Positions 24,458-32,686 of a stretch of DNA of 38,309 nucleotides are shown one piece after another; within the stretch, counting starts at the first letter, position 1; each line of letters opens with the position of its first letter. The notes beneath the pieces are model-generated. The model was given only the letters and a program-made list of their open reading frames with translations, made no database searches and was not told where the DNA came from. The DNA is from Bdellovibrionales bacterium (GTDB lineage Bacteria > Bdellovibrionota > UBA1018 > CAIMNF01), in the NCBI GenBank assembly GCA_018969905.1, contig JAGWXK010000013.1, positions 1 through 38,309 of the forward strand. Reading direction: 5' to 3'. A program made the position numbers and the translations under genes.

Positions 24458-25207
24458 ATGAAGAAGATCTACATCCTCCCGAATCTGGTGACGACCGCAA
24501 ATCTTGTCTGCGGTTTTCTTTCCATGGTTCATTCGGTTCAGGGTGAGTTCTCCAAAGCCGCATGGTTCATCATCATTGGAGCGATTTGCGATTCTCTCGA
24601 TGGTCGGATCGCCCGCTTCGCCCGCGCCACGTCCGCTTTTGGAGTTCAGTATGATTCTCTCTCGGATTTGACCTCATTTGGAATCGCACCAGCAATGCTG
24701 ATCTTTTCTGCATATCTTCGGGATTTTCAGATCGGGGTAAGTGCCACGGCGCTTTACGCGGTTTGTGCGGCACTCAGGCTAGCGCGTTTCAACGTGAGTG
24801 CCGAGGAAAAGGATCCCACCAAACTTCAGAAAATCCGGAAAGGATATTTTCAGGGTCTTCCCTCCCCAGCATCCGCAGGTCTCATGGTCACCACGGTATT
24901 GATGCAAGGTGAGTTTCAGCTTCTGGATTCAAATCTCATGCAAGGATTTGCCCTCGCTCTTTCGGGGCTTTTGGGGCTGCTCATGGTGAGCAATGTGCCC
25001 TTTCCCTCCTTCAAGGAGGTCAATTGGCGCTCAAAGGGAAAGGCGTGGATTCTCCTGATTCCGGTCGTGTTCATTTTGAGCGTGATCCAAGCCCCCGAGA
25101 TCACTCTTTTTATCGCCGGGTATTCGTATTTGTTGGGAAGCATGGGATGGGCTGTGTATCTTTGTTGGTTCAAAGATTCAAAAAAAGGGGAATCGATTGC
25201 GGTGTAA
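24458..25207 (+). CDS. pssA: CDP-diacylglycerol-serine O-phosphatidyltransferase
   Basis: Inner-membrane enzyme that makes phosphatidylserine from CDP-DAG and serine, the route to phosphatidylethanolamine. The 249-residue product has the CDP-alcohol phosphatidyltransferase signature DSLDGRIARFARATSAFG, then QYDSLSD, preceded by ILPNLVTTANLVCGF. About seven hydrophobic segments follow, which marks the subclass II integral-membrane type rather than E. coli PssA. No clear Shine-Dalgarno sequence is seen. Its stop overlaps by 11 bases the TTG start of the next gene. Confidence 0.93.
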   Translation: MKKIYILPNLVTTANLVCGFLSMVHSVQGEFSKAAWFIIIGAICDSLDGRIARFARATSAFGVQYDSLSDLTSFGIAPAMLIFSAYLRDFQIGVSATALYAVCAALRLARFNVSAEEKDPTKLQKIRKGYFQGLPSPASAGLMVTTVLMQGEFQLLDSNLMQGFALALSGLLGLLMVSNVPFPSFKEVNWRSKGKAWILLIPVVFILSVIQAPEITLFIAGYSYLLGSMGWAVYLCWFKDSKKGESIAV

Positions 25208-27452
25208 AGTGGGGTGGGGAAGACGCTTTACGGTAGCTTCTCTAGCTGCTCTGTTTGTGTCCTCAACTGCTTCTGCCACCGTTTTGATAAATCCCCCCGC
25301 CCCCCTGCGTCAGTTCAACATGGGAGAAGTGAATTATACGATCTATCTCGCGGGAGGGGATGTGCCTGACACTCCCGCTAGTTCGGGATTTTACAATTCG
25401 ACCCAAGGCTACCGATTCATCACCACCACAGCCTCGAACAGTGCCAATTTGATCTGGCTTGATGTGAGCACGAATAAACAGCTGACCGTGAATGAAGGCC
25501 AGCACATCGTGGTTACGGTTTCAACACCGGGTTCTGCCAGTGGAATAAGGCTGAAGGGAGCGGGGATTCTCAGTGACAATATTGCGCCTCCAGATTGCAA
25601 CGGCACCGCTTGTCAGGGGGTTGGTAGTTACTTTTCCGCCCGTTACAATCCTGGTTCTGTTTTGAGGATTTCATTCTCAGTGCAGGACCTTTGTGCCGGC
25701 TCATCGGGAGGTTTGTGCAATACCGCAACGGGCACTCCCGGTTATCAGGACTTCGGTGCGGCAGGGTCGACCCTGACTCAGCCGATCAATGTCACCTTTG
25801 GTGTGGTCAATGATTCGTTTGTAAGCGGGCCCGTCTCCGGGGAAAACACGGATACCGGAGGCTTTACGCTTGGAATCTCAAATATTCCGCCTACGGTGAC
25901 CTGCCCTGCTGTGACAGACGCCTATTTTCCAGGCGATCAGCAGGTTTACATCACCCCTTCAAGCTATGCGGCGACTGTTGGTTCCGGCTCCTCCGGATCG
26001 GGAGTGGACCTGAAGTATCTTGTGTTTCTTGGCGGAATCAGCAATTCCAATCCCTTCACCACAAACGCTGTTCCATCCAACGAAATTGTGTCTTATGTCG
26101 ACACCACTCTTGGAACTCAAGCAGTCACCGGATTCACCAATACGACCAACGGATCGGATAATGCATATACGGCGCGGATTTACGCGCAAAATGCGGTAGG
26201 GATTGTTTCTCCGTTGGACGCCTCGTGTGCCTTGAGTGGAATTACTTCACAACCCATTCAGGGGATCCTGACCGAGAGCAAGTGTTTTATTGCAACGGCG
26301 GCTTATCAGGATGGACGTTCGGCACCCGTCATGATGCTGAGGCGATTTCGGGACCAGATTCTGTCGAAGACGGCTCTGGGCAGGAAATTCATTGAAAAAT
26401 ATTATAAATATTCACCGGCCCTTGCAGAGTGGGCGTGGGATAAGCATTGGGTCAGATCACTTGCCTTACGGGCCCTGGCCCCCCTTGAGCTGTTTGCATG
26501 GACCGCGCTTCAGCTCGTTCCAAGTGCGGAGGCCGCAGATACAACCAAGAAGCCGGTGCAACCCTACATTGACCGGGTGAAAGGATGGCTTGAGAAGGAA
26601 GGTTCTGCAAAATCGGAACCTCAAGAGAGCTACACCGGACAGATGAAAAAAAAACTCGGAGAGAAACCGGAGCCCAAGGGCATTTCTCCTTATATCGATC
26701 GAGTCAAATCGGGTCTTGAGCCGGTGCCGTCTGGTGAAGGATACACGAATCTTGAACGGGCAAATCTTCCTCCGGTCGAGGATCAGGAAAGTGTGATCGA
26801 ACGTGTTCAAGCAGGTATTGATAAGATGCGGGATCCCAAGCGGCCTCCGATCAAGGAGGCGTTTGGATTCATGCTGGGAGTGAGTCCGGGACTTGAGGTG
26901 GTCAATACGGAAGGCTCCAGGACCTTCACACAGATCTACGGAGGCGGCTGGGTGCCGGAATTCACCTTGCATTATGAGCGCCAGTTTTTCCATTCCGAGA
27001 ATTTCGGAAGCTTCGGACTCGGCATAGATTCAGGAGCCTCCATCGCATCAGGCTTTGGTCAGTTGAGGTTCCCCTTCAATGGCACCACTGTTTCACAGAC
27101 CCGTTTCACTTTCGTACAGATTCCTCTCATGGCAAGCGCTTACTATCGGTTTAATCTCATGCGGGTTCTCAGACCGTATGCAGGTGGAAGCGTTGGTCCG
27201 ATCCTTTTTTCGGAATTCAGAAAAGACAATGTGTCTGACAAACGCGGATATTCATTTGCGTATGTCACCCACCTCGGAGCATCCCTCCTCCTTGATTTTT
27301 TCGATCGGTCGACAGCCCGGGAAAGTTATCTCTCGCTTGGCGTCCAGCATAGTTATCTGTTTGTAGAGTATCTCTACCAGAGTTCCTTCAATCAATCGGG
27401 AGTGGTGATTGGCCGCTCGGGCATCTATTCCGGATTCCTCTTTGAGATCTGA
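25197..27452 (+). CDS. Exported CFI-box protein fused to a C-terminal beta-barrel
   Basis: The TTG at 25197 has GGGG 6 bases upstream and overlaps pssA; a GTG at 25209 is the alternative. The 751-residue protein has a signal peptide (cleavage near TASA, about residue 27), then a Ser/Thr/Gly-rich extracytoplasmic region with several Cys. At C363 begins a CFI-box (CFIATAAYQDG) with the usual RRFRDQIL and KYYKYSPALAEW follow-up and a hydrophobic helix. Next comes a basic linker (about 445-555) with repeats PYIDRVKGWL, PYIDRVKSGL and SVIERVQAGI. From about 555 there is an outer-membrane beta-barrel with repeating strands. The CFI-box normally sits at a protein's C-terminus, so this architecture is odd. 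Function unknown. Confidence 0.75.
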   Translation: MRCKVGWGRRFTVASLAALFVSSTASATVLINPPAPLRQFNMGEVNYTIYLAGGDVPDTPASSGFYNSTQGYRFITTTASNSANLIWLDVSTNKQLTVNEGQHIVVTVSTPGSASGIRLKGAGILSDNIAPPDCNGTACQGVGSYFSARYNPGSVLRISFSVQDLCAGSSGGLCNTATGTPGYQDFGAAGSTLTQPINVTFGVVNDSFVSGPVSGENTDTGGFTLGISNIPPTVTCPAVTDAYFPGDQQVYITPSSYAATVGSGSSGSGVDLKYLVFLGGISNSNPFTTNAVPSNEIVSYVDTTLGTQAVTGFTNTTNGSDNAYTARIYAQNAVGIVSPLDASCALSGITSQPIQGILTESKCFIATAAYQDGRSAPVMMLRRFRDQILSKTALGRKFIEKYYKYSPALAEWAWDKHWVRSLALRALAPLELFAWTALQLVPSAEAADTTKKPVQPYIDRVKGWLEKEGSAKSEPQESYTGQMKKKLGEKPEPKGISPYIDRVKSGLEPVPSGEGYTNLERANLPPVEDQESVIERVQAGIDKMRDPKRPPIKEAFGFMLGVSPGLEVVNTEGSRTFTQIYGGGWVPEFTLHYERQFFHSENFGSFGLGIDSGASIASGFGQLRFPFNGTTVSQTRFTFVQIPLMASAYYRFNLMRVLRPYAGGSVGPILFSEFRKDNVSDKRGYSFAYVTHLGASLLLDFFDRSTARESYLSLGVQHSYLFVEYLYQSSFNQSGVVIGRSGIYSGFLFEI

Positions 27453-28280
27453 ATGAAATTCGCACTCAAGCTTGCCTATCTTGGAAAAAATTATTGCGGT
27501 TGGCAGCGGCAGAGTCGTAATCCAGAGAGTTCACCGCCAATCCAAAGCATTCAGGAAACAATCGAAGTCGCACTCTCCAGGATGACGGACATGCCGATTA
27601 CGATCGTGGGGAGCGGCCGAACTGATTCAGGAGTGAATGCGCTCGGCCAAATCGCGCACTTCGTTCTTCCCTCAGAGAAGTTCACTACGGGAATCCTAAG
27701 AAAAGGACTCAATTCTCTTCTGCCTCGCGACATCCGAGTGATAGAAGTTTTCAAAGTTGCGGATGATTTTCATGCGCAACGATCGGCCGCGAAAAAACAA
27801 TACAGCTATTTTTTTCAGCAAGGTCCGACAGCACTCCCTCAGTGGATGGAAACGTCCTGGTGGATTCAAAAAACGCTCAATGTGGATGCCATGAATGAGG
27901 CGGTACTGATGCTGAAGGGCGAGCATGATTTCAAAAGCTTCCAGGCCGCAGGCTCGCCTCCGATGAAAAGTACGGTGAGGAATATTCTCGAAGCTGAAGT
28001 GGTCAGACTCCCGATGCCCGAATATCCGGGCCAGGATTTAAATGAATCAGGTTTTAGTTTGGTTCGAGTTCGTTTGGTGGGGACCGGGTTTCTCAAGCAA
28101 ATGGTGCGCGGGATTGCGGGAACACTCCTTCAAATCGGTGAAAATCAACGAAAAGCATCTGAAATGCAGCTGGTTTTGGAGTCAAAAAGCCGCGAGCTTG
28201 TGGGACCGACTGCACCTGCAAAGGGGCTGACTTTGGAGCGGGTTTGGTATATACCTGACCTTTATGGAAACCCAGATTAA
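27453..28280 (+). CDS. truA: tRNA pseudouridine(38-40) synthase TruA
   Basis: Makes pseudouridine at positions 38-40 of the anticodon arm. The 275-residue product has catalytic D58 in GSGRTDSGVNALGQ, plus FKLAYLGKNYCGWQRQ-like N-terminus (KLAYLGKNYCGWQRQ) and the C-terminal FLKQMVRGIAGTLLQIG motif. It begins on the base after the preceding stop (27452), and its 3' end overlaps tig by 17 bases. These tight joints suggest one transcript through tig. Confidence 0.95.
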   Translation: MKFALKLAYLGKNYCGWQRQSRNPESSPPIQSIQETIEVALSRMTDMPITIVGSGRTDSGVNALGQIAHFVLPSEKFTTGILRKGLNSLLPRDIRVIEVFKVADDFHAQRSAAKKQYSYFFQQGPTALPQWMETSWWIQKTLNVDAMNEAVLMLKGEHDFKSFQAAGSPPMKSTVRNILEAEVVRLPMPEYPGQDLNESGFSLVRVRLVGTGFLKQMVRGIAGTLLQIGENQRKASEMQLVLESKSRELVGPTAPAKGLTLERVWYIPDLYGNPD

Positions 28281-29610
28281 GTTAGAAAATGTGTCGGCCA
28301 TTCAGAAAAAATTCATCGTAACCATCCCTGCGGATCGAGTTACCAGAACCGTCGAGAAAAAATTCATTGAAACCCAGAAAGTCGCAAGCCTGAAGGGCTT
28401 TCGTCCGGGAAAAGTTCCTCTCACCATGGTGAAGCAGTATTATGCCGACGATGTAAAACAACGGGCGCTTCAAACCCTGATCAGCGAATCCTACTCTGAA
28501 GCATTGAAAAAGCATCCTCTTCGAATCGTGGGCGAGCCGCAGATTGAAGGCGTTCCTCATGGGCATGATGATGAGGCGGGACATCAGCATCACCACATCC
28601 ACATTCATGATGGGGAGTCTCTTTCGTTCACTGCAACGGTCGAAATCGTTCCTGAAGTGGAGCCAAAGGATTACAAAGGTCTTTCCCTTGAGAAGAGTTC
28701 TGAAGAAGTAACTTCGGAAGATCTCGGACAAGTGAAGAAAAGTTTGCTCGACCGCAAAGCAGAGCTTACGCCGGTGGAGCGTGCCGCAAAAATGGGCGAT
28801 CATGTGGATTTCAAATACGAAGGCAAGGTCAAAACCGATTCCGGCTTTGAATCAAACCCCGAGTTGAGCGGAAACCGTGCCGCAGAACTTGGAAGCGGCC
28901 AGCTCATGCCTGAGTTCGAGGCCGGCATTGTGGGTGTTAAGCCAGGCGCGAACAAGACCTTCAAGATGACCTATCCGGCTGACTATCGGGATCAGAATCT
29001 TGCCGGCAAAGAAGCCGAGTACACCGTGGATGTCAGGGAAGTGAAGGAAAAGAAACTTCCGGAGTGGACCGAGGAACTCGCGAAAGAGTTCGGGTATGAG
29101 GGGATTGCGGATTTTGAAACCAAGACCCGCGAGCGTCTGTCCAAGGGCAAAAAGGAGGAAGTCGACAATCAACTCCGCAATCACATGATAGAAAAGCTCA
29201 TCGAGAAGAACTCTTTTGAAGTTCCTCAAGCCCTCGTGTACAGCCAGATCCGTGCTCTGGCAGATGACTATGCAAATGAGCTCAAGCGCTATGGCTTCAA
29301 TGATCAGATGGTGCAGTCTGCGATCGTAAGCCAGCTTGAGGATTTCAAAAAGCGCGCGGAGACTCAGGTCCGTGCCGGAATTCTTCTTGATGCCATTGCG
29401 AAGAAAGAAAAAATCGAAGTGAAGCCGTCAGATATGGAGGCTGAGTTGACCAAGATGGCCAAGGGCTACGGAGTGGAAACGAGCACACTTCAGGAGCGCT
29501 TTGATTCGAACCCTAGAGAAAAGTCGAACTTCGAGTTTCGCGTGCGCGAGGAGATGACGATCCAGCTCATTCTGGGAGCTGCAAAGATCAAGGAAAAGAA
29601 GGCCAAGTAA
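28264..29610 (+). CDS. tig: Trigger factor with a histidine-rich insert
   Basis: Ribosome-bound folding chaperone with peptidyl-prolyl isomerase activity. The 448-residue product has the ribosome-docking signature GFRPGKVP at residues 45-52, an FKBP-type PPIase domain (MGDHVDFKYEGKV to VREVKEKKLPEW, about 175-265) and the helical C-terminal domain. An unusual insert at about residues 98-118 (HGHDDEAGHQHHHIHIHDG) holds eight His residues, a likely metal-binding patch, within the N-terminal domain. The ATG at 28264 overlaps truA. No clear terminator follows. Confidence 0.95.
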   Translation: METQIKLENVSAIQKKFIVTIPADRVTRTVEKKFIETQKVASLKGFRPGKVPLTMVKQYYADDVKQRALQTLISESYSEALKKHPLRIVGEPQIEGVPHGHDDEAGHQHHHIHIHDGESLSFTATVEIVPEVEPKDYKGLSLEKSSEEVTSEDLGQVKKSLLDRKAELTPVERAAKMGDHVDFKYEGKVKTDSGFESNPELSGNRAAELGSGQLMPEFEAGIVGVKPGANKTFKMTYPADYRDQNLAGKEAEYTVDVREVKEKKLPEWTEELAKEFGYEGIADFETKTRERLSKGKKEEVDNQLRNHMIEKLIEKNSFEVPQALVYSQIRALADDYANELKRYGFNDQMVQSAIVSQLEDFKKRAETQVRAGILLDAIAKKEKIEVKPSDMEAELTKMAKGYGVETSTLQERFDSNPREKSNFEFRVREEMTIQLILGAAKIKEKKAK

Positions 29611-29725
29611 GTACTTCTTCGTTAAAATTCCACAACAATTTCATTTATTTGGGAAAAATCAACGAAAGAAAAGGATTCCTTGAATCCTCTTGCTGCATCT
29701 GGCAGAACTAGGTGCGGGGTGTGGA

Positions 29726-30940
29726 ATGAGTAAGCGAATGATGGGATTGATCCGGCTCCTTTTTGTTGCGGGTTGTTTATCGAGTTCAGTGTCCTCGGCG
29801 GTCGGGCAAGTACTTGACCAGTTGTACGATAATGTAAAAGCGGCTCCTCATCTTGAGTTAATCAATAGCGCGAAATCGACGATCGACATCGAAATTTATT
29901 CGATGAAAAACACCAAAATCCTGAATGCACTGAAAAGCGCGGTCAAAAGGGGTGTGAAGGTTCGGATTGTGCAGGAACCAAGACCGGTTTCAGAGCGATG
30001 CCTGATATTCACTCCGATCATTGCGGGCGATGATGCAAAATGCGTGGAGCAAAAGTCCTTTGTCGCTTATGTGCGAAAGAATAAGGGTAAATACGTTCCT
30101 TTTGACAAGAAGCTTTGTGGCATTCCAGATAGCAATTGTTTCCAGCATGGAAAAGTGATCATCGTCGACAAGCAGTTGGTTTTGATGAGCACCGGGAACT
30201 TTAATTCTTCAAGTTTCTGTGACGAAGCGGAAAGTCCTACCGTATGCAATCGGGATTATTCGATTGTGTCCCGCGATCGGGATGTGGTGAAAACCATTCA
30301 AAAGGTGTTCGATGCAGATGTTGCGGGCCGTAAGCTTGATGTTTCCGCTGTTCTGCGCACTCCGGAAGCAAGACGCGTTACGATCAGTCCGCTGTCGCTT
30401 GATCCGATTGTGGGCTTCATCGATTCGGCCCGGAAAACCATCCAGCTGCAAAACCAGTACCTAAAGAATCCGGAATACAATGCGGCACTGGTTCGTGCGG
30501 CAAAGCGCGGGGTAAAGGTATTCATCATGGTTGCAAGTGCGTGCGCGTTTGGTCGTCCAAAACCCCATCAGGTCGAGCAGTGGAATCAAACCTATGGCGA
30601 GTTTGATGCGGCCGGGATCCACACCAAAACCTTCAATGCGAGCATTCCGATCGGAGGTCGTCCGGGCTACCTTCACTCCAAGGCAATTTTGGTGGATAGC
30701 GAGCGCGCATGGGTGGGGTCGGTGAATGGTTCGACCACAAGTCTGACTCTCAATCGCGAATACGGGCTCTTCTCAAACGAGGCACAGGTGGTGCGTGAGC
30801 TTGGAACGATTCTTTATACAGACTATGTGCAAAAGGGCACTCAGAGTTGGCGCGATAGCCTTCGCTGCAAGCGCGACTACATCAAGCCTGAGATTCCGGA
30901 TGACGGGGACGATACGGAAGAAGGGCAAGACAAGGACTGA
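29726..30940 (+). CDS. Exported phospholipase D-like protein
   Basis: The 404-residue product has two HKD motifs of the phospholipase D superfamily: HGKVIIVDKQ (H141) with downstream STGNFNSSS, and HSKAILVDSERAW (H317) with GSVNGSTTS. These form one active site acting on phosphodiesters (phospholipid, cardiolipin synthesis or nucleic acid). An N-terminal signal peptide (cleavage near VSSAVGQ) indicates secretion or periplasm, which argues against a cytoplasmic cardiolipin synthase. Cysteines in the first half may form disulphides. It ends with an acidic tail (DDGDDTEEGQDKD). The ATG at 29726 is chosen over an upstream TTG (29690); the ribosome binding site is weak. Converges with the methyltransferase gene. 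Confidence 0.85.
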   Translation: MSKRMMGLIRLLFVAGCLSSSVSSAVGQVLDQLYDNVKAAPHLELINSAKSTIDIEIYSMKNTKILNALKSAVKRGVKVRIVQEPRPVSERCLIFTPIIAGDDAKCVEQKSFVAYVRKNKGKYVPFDKKLCGIPDSNCFQHGKVIIVDKQLVLMSTGNFNSSSFCDEAESPTVCNRDYSIVSRDRDVVKTIQKVFDADVAGRKLDVSAVLRTPEARRVTISPLSLDPIVGFIDSARKTIQLQNQYLKNPEYNAALVRAAKRGVKVFIMVASACAFGRPKPHQVEQWNQTYGEFDAAGIHTKTFNASIPIGGRPGYLHSKAILVDSERAWVGSVNGSTTSLTLNREYGLFSNEAQVVRELGTILYTDYVQKGTQSWRDSLRCKRDYIKPEIPDDGDDTEEGQDKD

Positions 30941-30947
30941 GCCGGTG

Positions 30948-31718
30948 TTACATCCCAATGCGTGATGCAATCGATCGCATGGCGTATTTGAGCCAGGACT
31001 TTCCGTTTTTGGAGCGCAAGCGATTGTTCGTAACCCAGTTACTCGGCTCGTTGTTGTGCCCCTTTTGAACGAATACCATGTTGTGATAGAAGGCCATCCC
31101 TATGACATTGCGATCAAAGTAGCTCGGTCGGTAGGACGGGCGATCGAACTCTTCGAAGTTCATTGAGTCAGTTAGCCCCTTAAAAAAGTTCATTGCGGTT
31201 TTTGGATTCTTTAAGTTGAAGCTATCGCCTCCGTAGGAATTCCAATACGAGGTTTGAAGGTCCTCCACGGCATAAATTCCATCCTGTTTAAGTTTTGGAA
31301 AGAGTATTTTAAAGGTTTCAATGATGTGTTCATTGATGTGGCTCCCATCGTCAATGATGAGGTCTGGTTCACCGATTTCGGCCAGGACACTTCCAAGGAA
31401 GTTGGAATCAATCTGACTTCCTCTGAAAATCTTGATTCGATCTTCTTCGTGTGTGCTTTTATCGTGAATGTCGATTCCGTAAATGAGGCCTTCCTGAAAG
31501 AAGTCCTTCCACATTCTAAGTGATTCGCCGCCAGCTTTTGGATCTTGATAGCCGCCGACACCGATCTCGAGAATCTTAACCTTCTGATTCCTAAGGTGCT
31601 GAAAATGCCGCTCATAGTGTTGGGTGTAGAAGTGGAGTCCCCACTTGTCTGTTTTGTGTTTAATGGCAAGATCTGTAAGCGAAGGGGCAGACATATCGCG
31701 CTTGTACCACAAACTCAT
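30948..31718 (-). CDS. SAM-dependent methyltransferase (macrocin O-methyltransferase-like)
   Basis: The 256-residue product fits class I O-methyltransferases like MycE/TylE: LAIKHKTDKWGLHFYTQHYERHF, the SAM motif KILEIGVGGYQDP, LRMWKDFF, IYGIDIHDKS, then LIIDDGSHINEH and GIYAVEDLQTSYW. Acidic residues in the IDDGSH part are metal and substrate contacts in that family. The substrate cannot be named; sugars on antibiotics or envelope glycans are typical. Start codon is uncertain: ATGs at 31742, 31718 and 31694 are possible, none with a good ribosome binding site. The gene is more AT-rich than its neighbours, suggesting transfer. Confidence 0.82.
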   Translation of the reverse strand: MSLWYKRDMSAPSLTDLAIKHKTDKWGLHFYTQHYERHFQHLRNQKVKILEIGVGGYQDPKAGGESLRMWKDFFQEGLIYGIDIHDKSTHEEDRIKIFRGSQIDSNFLGSVLAEIGEPDLIIDDGSHINEHIIETFKILFPKLKQDGIYAVEDLQTSYWNSYGGDSFNLKNPKTAMNFFKGLTDSMNFEEFDRPSYRPSYFDRNVIGMAFYHNMVFVQKGHNNEPSNWVTNNRLRSKNGKSWLKYAMRSIASRIGM

Positions 31719-31784
31719 GATTTTTTGCGAGCAAATCGGCAAAAATGGGTCCGCCTCCGGGCTACTTTCATTTGTCTGATTGAC

Positions 31785-32210
31785 ATGAGAGCATATTCTT
31801 CAATGAAGGCGTTCCTTGGTTTTTTTGCTTTGAATTTCGCATTATCCTTCGTCTCCATCGCAGCTGACTCGAATGTTCTCGGAAGCAAGATGGAAAAGTG
31901 CGGTGACTCGCCGAAAACGGGATTTTATCGGGATGGGTTTTGCCTAACCGGTCCTGAGGATCATGGCACTCATGTGGCCTGTGCGACGGTCACAAAAGAG
32001 TTTCTCGAGTTCACGAAGAGCAAAGGAAATGACCTGATCACACCGGCGCCTGAGTGGAACTTTCCAGGGCTTAAGCCTGGCGACAAGTGGTGCCTGTGCG
32101 CGCTCCGATGGCGGGAGGCGATGAAGGCCGGATTGGCTCCGAAGCTTGATCTAAAGGCCACGCACTCGAAGATATTGAAATATGCACCCCTGAAAGAATT
32201 GAAGGACTAA
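31785..32210 (+). CDS. Secreted DUF2237 protein
   Basis: A second DUF2237 protein, with the same motifs as the gene at 12875: KCGDSPKTGFYRDGFC, HVACATVTKEFLEFTKSKGN, APEWNFPGLKPGDKWCLCA and ATHSKILKYAPLKELK. It differs by an N-terminal signal peptide (MKAFLGFFALNFALSFVSIAADS; ATGs at 31785 and 31803 both give it), so it should be periplasmic or lipid-linked outside. The first Cys pair (GCC in the other copy) is GFC here. No clear ribosome binding site. It starts 66 bases from the divergent methyltransferase and is followed 2 bases later by a CPXCG protein. Confidence 0.85.
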   Translation: MRAYSSMKAFLGFFALNFALSFVSIAADSNVLGSKMEKCGDSPKTGFYRDGFCLTGPEDHGTHVACATVTKEFLEFTKSKGNDLITPAPEWNFPGLKPGDKWCLCALRWREAMKAGLAPKLDLKATHSKILKYAPLKELKD

Positions 32211-32212
32211 AG

Positions 32213-32395
32213 ATGGAAACGAATTTCAGGGTTCAATGCCCTTATTGCTGGGAAGAGATCTGGATGGAGTTTTTCCCTGAGGATGGCGAGCAGCAGGAAA
32301 GCATCACCGATTGCGAGGTCTGCTGCAATCCGATTCTGTATGTGGTGTCCTTTAGCGGCAGGCGGGGCCGGGTCAGAGCCGAGAAGGCGCAGTGA
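32213..32395 (+). CDS. CPXCG-type cysteine-rich small protein
   Basis: The 60-residue product has CPYC at about residues 9-12 and a CEVCC cluster at about residues 34-38, with an ITDCEVCCNPI pattern typical of the CPXCG family (PF14255-like), probably a zinc ribbon. The usual Gly after the first CPxC is Trp here. Function is unknown. It begins two bases after the DUF2237 stop, so the two are likely translationally coupled. After it, 33 bases remain before the long inverted repeat. Confidence 0.8.
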   Translation: METNFRVQCPYCWEEIWMEFFPEDGEQQESITDCEVCCNPILYVVSFSGRRGRVRAEKAQ

Positions 32396-32428
32396 TTGAG
32401 GGGGGGCGCCAAGCCTGATTTTTACTTT

Positions 32429-32618
32429 CTGTCCCTGAAGGATGGGCATGGCAGAGGTGAGTGGTCTGGAGTTCCTTGGCTTAATTTGATTTTGGCCGAC
32501 TCTCGCGAGGCCGGATTGACGAAAGCGAGGCCGCAGGAGGCGGCTCGGAGGCCAAAACCAAATTAAGCCAAGGACATCCCTGTCAGCCGCATGATCCATG
32601 CCCATCCTTCAGGGACAG
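32429..32618. repeat. 190-bp nested inverted repeat, possible structured RNA or MITE
   Basis: Two symmetric 69-base arms: 32429-32497 and 32550-32618. The outer 23 bases (32429-32451 with 32596-32618) are perfect complements. The inner 24 (32474-32497 with 32550-32573) have a single mismatch. Between them the 22-base segments (32452-32473, 32574-32595) have diverged but keep equal length. The 52-base loop contains a repeated GCGAGGCCG and a small GCCGC/GCGGC hairpin (32530-32544). It lies between the converging CPXCG gene and parB. No T-run follows either arm. Confidence 0.85.
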
Positions 32619-32624
32619 TTTGCA

Positions 32625-32659
32625 AACAAAAACCCCCGAAGTCACAGACCCCGGGGGTT
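32625..32659 (-). terminator. Terminator of parAB
   Basis: On the minus strand an 8-bp stem, AACCCCCG (template 32652-32659) pairing with 32631-32638, is followed by a T-rich tract (TTTTTGTTTG). It lies 27 bases past the parB stop. A standard rho-independent terminator. Confidence 0.85.
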
Positions 32660-32686
32660 CGTCATGTTTTTGATGTGTTTTGAGTC

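Noticed and set aside
29673-29687. GGATTC-CTT-GAATCC hairpin before the phospholipase D-like gene
   Set aside because: Only 6 bp and no T-run; may be chance.
32429-32618. The long inverted repeat as a transcription terminator
   Set aside because: No T-run after either arm on either strand; the parAB terminator is a separate hairpin at 32625-32659.
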